Part shown: positions 1 to 6,574 of the stretch, piece by piece | Numbering within the stretch: the first letter of the stretch is position 1 | Layout: every line of letters starts with the position of its first letter | Assembly (NCBI GenBank): GCA_903881265.1 | Contig: CAIRSV010000116.1 | Coordinates: 1 to 7,932 of the forward strand | Direction: 5' to 3' | DNA: 7,932 bases | Origin: an uncultured Bacteroidota bacterium | GTDB lineage: Bacteria; Bacteroidota; Bacteroidia; Chitinophagales; Chitinophagaceae | Program-made: the position numbers and the translations under genes | Notes under the pieces: model-generated | Seen by the model: the letters and a program-made list of their open reading frames with translations, nothing else | Told to the model about the DNA's origin: nothing | Databases searched by the model: none

Positions 1-1
1 A

Positions 2-991
2 ATTGTATGCAGACCCACTATGGCATTTGACGATAAGGTGAAATTTAAAATTGATCAGTACGTCACGCACGGTGGCCATATGTTGTGGATGATTGATCAA
101 CTTCAATTTGATATGGACTCATTAAAAGCTAGCAGTGCCGGATTGGCCTTGGATTACGGATTGAATCTTGAAGATATGTTGTTTAATTATGGGGTACGCA
201 TCAATCCTGATTTTATTGAAGATTACCAACAAGTTAACCCACTTGCATTGACTGTCGGAATGATAGACGACAAAAATCCTGATATCCGCTTGCTGCCTTT
301 TCCTTACTTTCCATATAGCATTTCAAGTTCTAAGCATCCCATCGTCAACAATATGGATGCCGTCATGTTCCTGTTTGCAAATAGCATCGATACGATTGCA
401 AATCCTGAAGTAACGAAAACAATTCTACTAACATCATCGAATCGAAGTCGCCGAGTGCCGGCACCTGTCAGGGTAAGTTTGTCAAGCCTGCAGTTCCAAC
501 CTAAGTCTGAGATGTTCAAAGAAAAAAATATTCCGATGGCGGTATTACTAGAAGGGAAATTTGGCTCGATTTACACAAATCGTCTCGATCCTAAATTCAT
601 GGAAATTTATGAAGATTCACTTCATAAAGAATTCCTTAGTGAAAGTAAAGACGCTGGGAAGATGATCGTGGTGTCTGATGGCAATGTCTTTCAAAATGAT
701 TTTTCTCAAACAAGAGGACCGATGGAGTGCGGCTATTACAAGTATACCGATCAGCTATTTGCCAACAAGGCGTTCATCTTAAATTCAATTGAATATCTCA
801 CAGACAATGTCGGTTTACTTGAGGCTAGAAATAAGGATATCAAACTTCGTTTGCTTGATATCGCCCGCATTAAAAAAGAACGAGTGCAATGGCAATTATT
901 CAACATCGTGTTACCTATTTTCATTATATTAATGTTTGCTAGTGCTTATTTCTTTTTCCGAAGAAAAAAGTATGAAGGAAAGACATCCTAA
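2..991 (+). CDS. gldG: GldG, gliding-motility ABC transporter substrate-binding/auxiliary protein (3' part; start lies outside the window)
   Basis: The frame is open to the left edge, so an ATG at 20 is internal: the residues before it (IVCRPT) run into MAFDDKVKFKIDQY without a break, as in family members, which are usually over 500 residues. About 329 residues are visible. They form the extracytoplasmic auxiliary domain, then a conserved tail (SIEYLTDNVGLLEARNKDIK, then LRLLD), then a single membrane segment at about nt 896-958 (NIVLPIFIILMFASAYFFF) and a basic cytoplasmic end (RRKKYEGK). GldG is known as a membrane partner of GldF and GldA in an ABC transporter linked to gliding in Flavobacterium; its exact role is unsettled, and homologs occur in non-gliding Bacteroidota. 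gldF would be expected upstream but is not visible. The gene after it, paaZ, is 71 nt away and unrelated. The family call rests on recognising the C-terminal pattern, not on a search. Confidence 0.85.
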   Translation: MVCRPTMAFDDKVKFKIDQYVTHGGHMLWMIDQLQFDMDSLKASSAGLALDYGLNLEDMLFNYGVRINPDFIEDYQQVNPLALTVGMIDDKNPDIRLLPFPYFPYSISSSKHPIVNNMDAVMFLFANSIDTIANPEVTKTILLTSSNRSRRVPAPVRVSLSSLQFQPKSEMFKEKNIPMAVLLEGKFGSIYTNRLDPKFMEIYEDSLHKEFLSESKDAGKMIVVSDGNVFQNDFSQTRGPMECGYYKYTDQLFANKAFILNSIEYLTDNVGLLEARNKDIKLRLLDIARIKKERVQWQLFNIVLPIFIILMFASAYFFFRRKKYEGKTS

Positions 992-1040
992 TTGCGCAGA
1001 AATGGGCGGGATGATTCCTTCGTAATTTGTTGTTTCCGTC

Positions 1041-1048
1041 TATCTTTG
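1041..1048 (+). promoter_or_regulatory. Candidate -7 promoter element for paaZ (TATCTTTG)
   Basis: TATCTTTG matches the Bacteroidota -7 consensus TAnnTTTG and ends 14 nt before the proposed paaZ ATG. It is followed by an A-rich leader (ACAAAAAAA). No TTG or TTTG lies at the usual spacing of about 20 nt upstream; the TTTG at 1026 and TTG at 1030 are too close. This is therefore a half-match only. Confidence 0.4.
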
Positions 1049-1062
1049 ACAAAAAAATTTCC

Positions 1063-3120
1063 ATGTCATTGATTGCGTTAGAAAACTATGCCGAAGGCAA
1101 ATGGTGCACAGCCTCATCGTCAACCGAAACTTTATTTAACGCCATAACCGGCGACCCTATATACACCGCTGGCTCAGCAGGGCTTGACTTTGATGCCATG
1201 ATGAAATATGGCCGAAAAGTTGGGAATAAGAATCTTAGAAAAATGACCTTTCAGCAGCGTGGACGAATGCTCAAAGCATTGGCCATGCACCTAATGACTA
1301 AAAAGGAAGACTTCTATAAAATCAGTGCATTAACTGGCGCAACGCGTATCGACTCTTGGGTGGATATTGAAGGTGGGATTGGAAATTTATTTTCCTATGC
1401 AAGTCTTCGGCGACAATTTCCTGATGAGAGCTTTTATGTCGAAGGCAGTGTTGCCAGATTATCAAAGAACAATACCTTCATCGGCCATCATATTTTAGTG
1501 CCATTGGAAGGAGTTGCTATTCATATCAATGCCTTTAATTTTCCGGTTTGGGGCATGCTTGAAAAAATTGCAGTGAATCTATTAGCCGGCGTACCTGCTA
1601 TCGTTAAACCTGCTACCCTAACCTCATACTTAACCGAAGTAGTCTTCAAAGAAATTATTGCTTCGGGTATTTTGCCTGAAGGATCGTTGCAATTGATTTG
1701 CGGCAGCGCCAGAGGAATTTTAGATCATGTACAAAACCAAGATGTGGTGACGTTCACAGGAAGTGCAGATACCGGCAAAAAATTAAAATCACATCCACGA
1801 TTACTAGATGAAGCTGTTCCTTTTACTATGGAAGCCGATTCGCTGAATTGCAGCGTACTCGGAAATGATGTTACGCCGGACATGCCTGAATTTGATCTTT
1901 TCATTAAAGAAGTAGCACGTGAAATAACCACCAAAGCCGGGCAAAAATGCACGGCCATACGAAGAATCATCGTACCAAACAATCGTATCGAGGATGTCAA
2001 AATTGCGCTAGGAAAACGAATATTATCAACGACCATCGGAGACCCGTCAATTGAAGGTGTGCGAATGGGACCACTGGCCGGATTAGGCCAACGAAATGAT
2101 GTCATCGACAGGGTAAAACAACTTATGAAAACACAAGAGATTGTGATTGGCGACTTAGAAAATTTTGACGTCAAAGGGGCCGATAAAGAAAAAGGAGCTT
2201 TTATGAGTCCGATTGTATTTTATAATGACCAACCTTTTAAAAAACTTGATTGCCATAGCATTGAGGCGTTTGGCACTGTATCCACCATACTGCCATATGA
2301 CACACTTGATGATGCAATCGAACTAGCTAAAATGGGTAAAGGCTCATTAGTATCCAGTATAACAACAGCAGATACCAAGGTAGCGAAGGAATTCGTGCTG
2401 AATGCAGCAACCATGCATGGTCGAATTTTAGTCCTCAACAATGATTGCGCCAAAGAAAGTACCGGCCACGGTTCGCCGATGCCAATGCTTGTGCATGGAG
2501 GTCCAGGACGCGCAGGAGGAGGAGAAGAAATGGGTGGCATGAGAGGGGTTTTACATTATATGCAACGAACCGCGATTCAAGGCAGTCCCACGATGCTAAC
2601 CGCCATAACCAATCAATATCAGCAAGGTGCAAAAGGCACTATAACAGAGATTCATCCGTTCAAGAAACATTTTGAGGAATTAGCAATAGGCGACCAAATT
2701 AGTACAGAAAAGAGAATCATTACAAGTGATGATATCGACAAATTTGCAGACCTAAGCGGGGATCATTTCTATGCCCATATGAAAAACACCAACTTTAATG
2801 GCACCATGTTCACGCATCAGGTTGCGCATGGCTATTTCATCATGAGTGCCGCAGCAGGGCTGTTTGTGGATAGTTATGATATCAATCCCGTTCTTCTTAA
2901 TTATGGCATCGATGAACTCAGGTTTACAAAACCTGTTTACCCCGGAACATCCATTCAGATTCGTTTAACTTGCAAAGAAAAAATCGAACAAGAACAACGA
3001 GACGAGCTTGATATACCTAAAGGCATTGTGAAGTGGTTGGTTGAAATATTGGATGAAACAGATGAACCACTAGTTGGTATTGCGACAATATTAACCATGG
3101 TAAAGAAAAAAGAAGCGTAA
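1063..3120 (+). CDS. paaZ: PaaZ, bifunctional oxepin-CoA hydrolase / 3-oxo-5,6-dehydrosuberyl-CoA semialdehyde dehydrogenase
   Basis: This protein has two fused enzymes of aerobic phenylacetate breakdown. The C-terminal hydratase opens the oxepin-CoA ring, and the N-terminal dehydrogenase oxidises the resulting semialdehyde with NADP+. I chose the ATG at 1063 (MSLIALENYAEGKW, 685 residues); an in-frame TTG at 1027 would add 12 residues without family resemblance. From 1063 the length and active sites fall next to those of E. coli PaaZ (681 residues, E256, C295, D561). The aldehyde dehydrogenase domain covers about residues 1-530, with FTGSADTGKK, general base E257 (MEADSLN) and nucleophile C296 (AGQKCTAIRR). 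The MaoC-like domain covers about 545-680, with D567 and H572 in SGDHFYAH. Both active sites look intact. No other paa genes are visible, so its pathway partners must lie elsewhere. A leader promoter element sits at 1041. Confidence 0.93.
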   Translation: MSLIALENYAEGKWCTASSSTETLFNAITGDPIYTAGSAGLDFDAMMKYGRKVGNKNLRKMTFQQRGRMLKALAMHLMTKKEDFYKISALTGATRIDSWVDIEGGIGNLFSYASLRRQFPDESFYVEGSVARLSKNNTFIGHHILVPLEGVAIHINAFNFPVWGMLEKIAVNLLAGVPAIVKPATLTSYLTEVVFKEIIASGILPEGSLQLICGSARGILDHVQNQDVVTFTGSADTGKKLKSHPRLLDEAVPFTMEADSLNCSVLGNDVTPDMPEFDLFIKEVAREITTKAGQKCTAIRRIIVPNNRIEDVKIALGKRILSTTIGDPSIEGVRMGPLAGLGQRNDVIDRVKQLMKTQEIVIGDLENFDVKGADKEKGAFMSPIVFYNDQPFKKLDCHSIEAFGTVSTILPYDTLDDAIELAKMGKGSLVSSITTADTKVAKEFVLNAATMHGRILVLNNDCAKESTGHGSPMPMLVHGGPGRAGGGEEMGGMRGVLHYMQRTAIQGSPTMLTAITNQYQQGAKGTITEIHPFKKHFEELAIGDQISTEKRIITSDDIDKFADLSGDHFYAHMKNTNFNGTMFTHQVAHGYFIMSAAAGLFVDSYDINPVLLNYGIDELRFTKPVYPGTSIQIRLTCKEKIEQEQRDELDIPKGIVKWLVEILDETDEPLVGIATILTMVKKKEA

Positions 3121-3123
3121 TGA

Positions 3124-3154
3124 TTGTTCAACCAAGACAAATGACATACATTTG
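3124..3154 (+). promoter_or_regulatory. Bacteroidota-type promoter for the xre-RES operon
   Basis: A -33 element TTG (3124-3126) and a -7 element TACATTTG (3147-3154) are separated by 20 nt, which fits the known TTTG/TAnnTTTG promoter pattern of this phylum. Transcription would start near 3159-3161, giving a leader of roughly 12-14 nt before the ATG at 3173. The promoter begins 3 nt after the paaZ stop codon, so the toxin-antitoxin operon need not depend on paaZ transcription. Confidence 0.65.
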
Positions 3155-3155
3155 T
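3137..3155. promoter_or_regulatory. Candidate operator: 7-bp inverted repeat over the xre -7 element
   Basis: ACAAATG (3137-3143), a 5-nt spacer and CATTTGT (3149-3155) form a perfect inverted repeat that covers most of the -7 element. Further ACAAA cores occur just downstream: ACAAAA at 3159-3164 and GTACAAA at 3200-3206, the latter being the exact reverse complement of TTTGTAC at 3151-3157. Xre-type antitoxins commonly repress their own promoter, so this is a good place for binding. That it is the operator is inference. Confidence 0.5.
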
Positions 3156-3172
3156 ACGACAAAAGACAGGCA

Positions 3173-3628
3173 ATGAAAAAGAAACTATCAAAAGTCAATG
3201 TACAAACTAGCAAATCTGATTATGCAAATGAGTCAGAAGTTGCCTATGTCAGAGCTGCAAAAAAATCAACATCCAAACAAATTATTTCCAACGATTTTGT
3301 GTATTCTAATTTTAAAATTATTGCAGACGAAGCCCCTTTTACTGTAGGTGAATGGGCCGATATACTTCATATTAGTGAGCGCACTCTTCATCGCTACGCA
3401 AAAGACAACTCAGTCTTTAACGGCATGCAAGAAGAACGAATCCTTCATATCAAAAAGTTGATTACTCTAGGTAATGATATGTTTGGAAAAGAAGGATTTA
3501 AAAATTGGCTATTATTCAAGCCCTTCTCTCTCAACAATCAAAAGCCACTTGATCTATTGACATCTTATCAAGGCATACAGAATGTTATAGATTTATTAGG
3601 AAAAATGCAACACGGAATATCTGCCTAA
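3173..3628 (+). CDS. Xre/MbcA/ParS-family antitoxin of a RES toxin-antitoxin pair
   Basis: This is a 151-residue cytoplasmic protein expected to neutralise the RES toxin encoded next to it and to repress the operon. A basic, probably flexible N-terminus (about 1-45) is followed by a helix-turn-helix at about 57-78 (TVGEWADILHISERTLHRYA) and the family's C-terminal toxin-binding domain at about 104-149. The latter is recognisable from FKNWLLFKP, the KPLDLL turn and GIQNVIDLLGKMQHG. I chose the ATG at 3173; an in-frame TTG at 3152 lies inside the promoter's TACATTTG box and cannot be a sensible start. The stop TAA shares its last base with the toxin's ATG (TAATG, 3626-3630), which implies coupled translation. 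By hand count 3181-3600 is about 35% GC, against about 44% for paaZ 1081-1500, which suggests acquisition. Confidence 0.9.
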   Translation: MKKKLSKVNVQTSKSDYANESEVAYVRAAKKSTSKQIISNDFVYSNFKIIADEAPFTVGEWADILHISERTLHRYAKDNSVFNGMQEERILHIKKLITLGNDMFGKEGFKNWLLFKPFSLNNQKPLDLLTSYQGIQNVIDLLGKMQHGISA

Positions 3629-4086
3629 TGATTGTATACAGAATTGCGAATTCAATATACAGAAATGACCTTTCGGGAAGCGGGTCTGCGAAGTATGGAG
3701 GCCGGTGGAATTCGAAAGGACATGCGATGTTATACACGTCTGAACATATTTCGTTGGCTGTATTAGAATTAGTTGTCAATTTCAATCAAGCCGACAGTCC
3801 TCTTCGACAACATTATCATCTCATTGAAATAATAATTCCAGATACTGATTATATTGAATTGAGATTATCCGAATTGAAAAAAGATTGGATAGAGGATATG
3901 CATTACAGCCAATATATTGGAGATGAATTCCTTGCTTCAAATGCAAATCTTATTTTAAAAGTCCCGTCGGCAGTTGTGCCTGAAGAACAGAATATTCTAA
4001 TGAATCCATCACACCAAGATTTCAAGAAAATAAAGATACAGGAATCTAAAATCTACCAATTTGATGGAAGATTAATCAGGTCTTAA
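3628..4086 (+). CDS. RES-domain toxin (NAD+-targeting)
   Basis: This 152-residue protein consists of essentially one RES domain. Family members such as Mycobacterium MbcT degrade NAD+ (as a phosphorylase or hydrolase), while ParT of Sphingobium ADP-ribosylates PRPP synthetase; which activity applies here cannot be read from the sequence. The family pattern is clear: YRIA near the N-terminus, KYGGRWNSKG with R26, MLYTSEHISLAVLE with Y36 and E47, and VPSAVVPEEQNILMNP with S114. R26, E47 and S114 are my assignment of the name-giving Arg-Glu-Ser, and all are present, so the toxin looks intact. It starts at an ATG overlapping the antitoxin stop by one base, the normal antitoxin-first order. GC is about 36% by hand count (3661-4080). 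It converges on icd with a 67-nt gap in which I see no strong terminator hairpin. Confidence 0.9.
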   Translation: MIVYRIANSIYRNDLSGSGSAKYGGRWNSKGHAMLYTSEHISLAVLELVVNFNQADSPLRQHYHLIEIIIPDTDYIELRLSELKKDWIEDMHYSQYIGDEFLASNANLILKVPSAVVPEEQNILMNPSHQDFKKIKIQESKIYQFDGRLIRS

Positions 4087-4153
4087 TTTTGAACGTACTA
4101 GTCATGAATGAATACTTACCGCAAGGAAAATCAAAAAATAATTCAAACACAAC

Positions 4154-5386
4154 TTACGCTTCCATCTTCTTACGCAAATTAGCATCCAATGCATCAAGGA
4201 ATGATTCTGTATTGACATAATGCTCACCTAAGGTAACCTTATTCCCATGAATACAAACAGCTAAATCCTTCGTCATTACACCACCTTCAACCGTTTCAAT
4301 ACAAACAGTTTCAAGATGATTACAAAAATCAATCAATGCTTGATTATCATCCAACTTTCCTCTAAATGCTAATCCACGAGTCCATGCAAAAATAGAAGCG
4401 ATCGGATTCGTACTAGTAGGCTTACCGGCTTGATGGTCGCGGTAATGACGGGTCACAGTGCCGTGAGCAGCTTCAGCTTCCATTGTATTTCCATCAGGTG
4501 TAATTAAAACAGATGTCATCAACCCTAGGCTTCCGAAACCTTGCGCCACCGTATCACTTTGTACGTCACCATCATAATTTTTACAAGCCCACACAAAATT
4601 ACCATTCCATTTCAAAGCAGACGCCACCATATCATCAATCAAACGATGCTCATAGGTGATTCCAGCTTCTTCGAATTTAGTTTTGAATTCTCTTTCGTAG
4701 ATATCCTGAAAAATGTCCTTGAAGCGGCCATCATATTTTTTAAGAATTGTATTTTTTGTTGATAGATAAAGCGGCCATTTTTTACTTAATGCCATATTAA
4801 AACAACTATGCGCAAAACCGATAATACTTTCGTCTGTATTATACATACACATCGCTACGCCGTCTCCTTTGTAATTGTACACCTCAAATGTTTGCGCATC
4901 TCCGCCATCTTCAGGCGTGAATGTCATTGTTAATTTCCCCTTCCCTTTTATTACGGTATCTGTTGCACGATATTGATCGCCAAATGCATGACGGCCAACG
5001 ATGATTGGCGCTGTCCAATTGGTAACCAGACGTGGTACATTTTTCATTACAATTGGCTCACGAAAAACAGTCCCATCGAGAATATTACGAATTGTACCAT
5101 TGGGTGATTTCCACATTTGTTTTAATCCGAATTCAACAACACGCTCTTCATCAGGTGTGATCGTAGCACATTTAATACCAACGCCACAAGCCTTGATAGC
5201 ATTAGCACAATCGATTGTAATCTGATCATTCGTCGCATCGCGACTTTCTATACCTAAGTCAAAATACTGAATAGGAACTTCAAGATAAGGAAGTATTAAT
5301 TTTTCTTTTATAAACTTCCAAATTATTCGGGTCATTTCATCGCCGTCAATTTCTACAACAGGATTTGTTACTATGATTTTAGTCAT
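4154..5386 (-). CDS. icd: NADP-dependent isocitrate dehydrogenase, eukaryotic (IDH1/IDH2-like) type
   Basis: This TCA-cycle enzyme decarboxylates isocitrate to 2-oxoglutarate and produces NADPH. From the ATG at 5386 the protein has 410 residues and aligns by eye with human IDH1 (414) without an N-terminal gap: VVE at 10-12, GDEMTRIIW at 15-23, S94 and R100 in KSPNGTIRN, R109, and R132 and Y139 in GRHAFGDQYRATD all carry the human numbers. Lysine 211 (STKNTILKK) and metal-binding D251, D274 and D278 are one residue earlier than human K212, D252, D275 and D279. HGTVTRHY carries R313 and H314 for NADP binding, and NPIASIFAWTRGL follows. An ATG at 5434 would add 16 residues (NYICTHTYTFKRNTL), but it lies upstream of the likely -7 element, so I reject it. 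This differs from the E. coli-type Icd subfamily. All catalytic residues I can place are intact. Confidence 0.96.
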   Translation of the reverse strand: MTKIIVTNPVVEIDGDEMTRIIWKFIKEKLILPYLEVPIQYFDLGIESRDATNDQITIDCANAIKACGVGIKCATITPDEERVVEFGLKQMWKSPNGTIRNILDGTVFREPIVMKNVPRLVTNWTAPIIVGRHAFGDQYRATDTVIKGKGKLTMTFTPEDGGDAQTFEVYNYKGDGVAMCMYNTDESIIGFAHSCFNMALSKKWPLYLSTKNTILKKYDGRFKDIFQDIYEREFKTKFEEAGITYEHRLIDDMVASALKWNGNFVWACKNYDGDVQSDTVAQGFGSLGLMTSVLITPDGNTMEAEAAHGTVTRHYRDHQAGKPTSTNPIASIFAWTRGLAFRGKLDDNQALIDFCNHLETVCIETVEGGVMTKDLAVCIHGNKVTLGEHYVNTESFLDALDANLRKKMEA

Positions 5387-5420
5387 TAGAGTGTTTCGTT
5401 TAAATGTATACGTATGCGTG

Positions 5421-5428
5421 CAAATGTA
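5421..5428 (-). promoter_or_regulatory. Candidate -7 promoter element for icd (TACATTTG on the minus strand)
   Basis: The plus strand reads CAAATGTA, i.e. TACATTTG toward icd, identical to the box before the antitoxin gene. It ends 34 nt before the icd ATG at 5386. No TTG or TTTG lies about 20 nt upstream of it; that stretch reads T-rich (TTTTATT) instead. The leader just before the ATG (AACGAAACACTCTA) is A-rich, without a Shine-Dalgarno sequence. Confidence 0.45.
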
Positions 5429-5535
5429 GTTCATCGGATTTGAAAAATAAAATACACAATATGAGACGACAGTAACAGAAATCGCAAGCGACTGATGGTA
5501 GAATTTATAGGATAATGCATCTCAAAATTATCATG

Positions 5536-5564
5536 TCTACAACCTACTAATTTCTGTATGTAGA
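5536..5564. repeat. Short inverted repeat in the icd-iaaA divergent region (TCTACA, 17 nt, TGTAGA)
   Basis: TCTACA at 5536-5541 and TGTAGA at 5559-5564 are perfect reverse complements with a 17-nt spacer. The region 5387-5615 between the two divergent genes holds no credible gene. Besides this repeat and the two -7 boxes, it contains TCGCAAGCGA at 5482-5491, GTAGAATT twice (5498 and 5560, 62 nt apart), and ATTCAATGAAT at 5579-5589 touching the iaaA -7 box. Six-base arms can arise by chance in AT-rich DNA. Confidence 0.3.
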
Positions 5565-5589
5565 ATTATAATCCTGCGATTCAATGAAT

Positions 5590-5597
5590 TACATTTG
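5590..5597 (+). promoter_or_regulatory. Candidate -7 promoter element for the isoaspartyl peptidase gene (TACATTTG)
   Basis: TACATTTG ends 18 nt before the ATG at 5616, exactly the same spacing as before the antitoxin gene. The leader that follows is A-rich (AATTAGAAAAAAA). I see no TTG or TTTG at the -33 position. The TTG within this box is in frame with the gene and could be mistaken for its start. Confidence 0.5.
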
Positions 5598-5615
5598 TGC
5601 CCAATTAGAAAAAAA

Positions 5616-6569
5616 ATGTCAAAAATAACCTTAGCCATACACGGAGGAGCCGGCACTATTTTAAAGTCCATGCTGACGCCGGAGTTGGAACAGAAATACA
5701 ATGAAGGGCTCCAGAATGCCCTCAACGCAGGCTATTCGGTGTTAGAAAATCGCGGCACTTCAATGGATGCGGTAATTGCAGCTATCCGTTCGCTAGAAGA
5801 TAATGAATTGTTCAATGCAGGACGTGGATCAGTATTCACCAAAAAGGGTATCAATGAAATGGATGCGGCTGTAATGGATGGCAGTAACCTGAATGCAGGT
5901 GCGGTTGCCGGCGTGCGAAACATCAAAAACCCAATCGTATTAGCCAAAGAAATCATGGAACACTCGGGGCATGTTATACTGAGCGGAAACGGAGCTAAAG
6001 AATTTGCGTTATCACGAGGAATCGAACAAGCGCCGGATGAATATTTTTATACAAAATATCGATATGACCAATGGATTGAAATTAGGGATAGCGATTACTA
6101 TCAGCTCGACCATATGGAAGACAACCTTAAAGGTATGCCTCACGAAGAAAAAAAATTTGGCACTGTGGGTGCCGTTGCACTTGATATAAATGGTCATATG
6201 GCTGCAGGAACGTCTACAGGCGGCATGACGAACAAACGATATGGTAGAATTGGCGACAGCCCAATTCCTGGATCCGGAACCTATGCAAATGATGCAACCT
6301 GCGCCATCAGTTGCACAGGACATGGCGAATATTTTTTACGCGCCGTGGTGGCCTATGATGTTTCTTGTTTGATGGAATACAAAGGCCTTAGTCTGAAAGA
6401 AGCATGCCATGTTGTGGTCAAAGAAAAATTGGTCAAACTCGGAGGCGAAGGTGGCTTGATTGCTATTGATACCAAAGGAAATTATGAGCACTGCTTCAAC
6501 AGCGAAGGCATGTATAGAGGTATTCGAACCAGCGATGGAGAAAACAACGTAGCTATTTACAAAGACTAA
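5616..6569 (+). CDS. iaaA: Isoaspartyl peptidase / L-asparaginase (plant-type, Ntn-hydrolase)
   Basis: This 317-residue precursor cuts itself into alpha and beta subunits and hydrolyses isoaspartyl dipeptides and, more weakly, L-asparagine. It is close in length to E. coli IaaA (321). Cleavage is expected before T183 in KKFG/TVGAVALD, which frees the nucleophile. T201 (GTSTGG), R211 and D214 (YGRIGDSP) follow at the same spacing as E. coli T179, T197, R207 and D210. N-terminal IHGGAG (8-13), MDAV at 50 and NAGRGSVFT (67-75) and C-terminal CTGHGE complete the family pattern. The start is the ATG at 5616 (MSKITLAIHGGAG); a TTG at 5595 adds seven residues but sits in the promoter box. I see no signal peptide, so it is probably cytoplasmic. 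Its stop lies 5 nt from the purE stop on the other strand, leaving no room for a separate terminator. Confidence 0.95.
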   Translation: MSKITLAIHGGAGTILKSMLTPELEQKYNEGLQNALNAGYSVLENRGTSMDAVIAAIRSLEDNELFNAGRGSVFTKKGINEMDAAVMDGSNLNAGAVAGVRNIKNPIVLAKEIMEHSGHVILSGNGAKEFALSRGIEQAPDEYFYTKYRYDQWIEIRDSDYYQLDHMEDNLKGMPHEEKKFGTVGAVALDINGHMAAGTSTGGMTNKRYGRIGDSPIPGSGTYANDATCAISCTGHGEYFLRAVVAYDVSCLMEYKGLSLKEACHVVVKEKLVKLGGEGGLIAIDTKGNYEHCFNSEGMYRGIRTSDGENNVAIYKD

Positions 6570-6574
6570 CGAAT

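Noticed and set aside
20..22. ATG at 20 as the start of gldG
   Set aside because: The codons before it are open and encode family-like residues (IVCRPT); the visible part is far shorter than full GldG, so the gene enters from outside the window.
1725..2174. A 149-codon open frame antisense to paaZ
   Set aside because: It lies wholly inside the well-supported aldehyde dehydrogenase domain on the opposite strand and has no recognisable protein pattern; it is a by-product of paaZ codon use.
4087..4153. Search for a bidirectional terminator between the RES gene and icd
   Set aside because: Only a 6-base palindrome ACTAGT (4098-4103) was found, with no stem of useful length and no following U-run.
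5432..5434. ATG at 5434 as the icd start
   Set aside because: It lies upstream of the TACATTTG box, and the extra 16 residues have no counterpart in the IDH family; the ATG at 5386 gives human IDH1 numbering.
6149..6155. A second in-phase A_AAA_AAA heptamer, in iaaA just before the catalytic threonine
   Set aside because: A -1 shift there reaches a TGA after about ten codons and would destroy the enzyme; it more likely reflects AAA lysine codons and serves as a control showing how cheaply the motif arises.
6012..6323. A 103-codon open frame antisense to the isoaspartyl peptidase gene
   Set aside because: It overlaps the catalytic region of iaaA, is cysteine- and serine-rich low-quality translation, and has no promoter or family resemblance.
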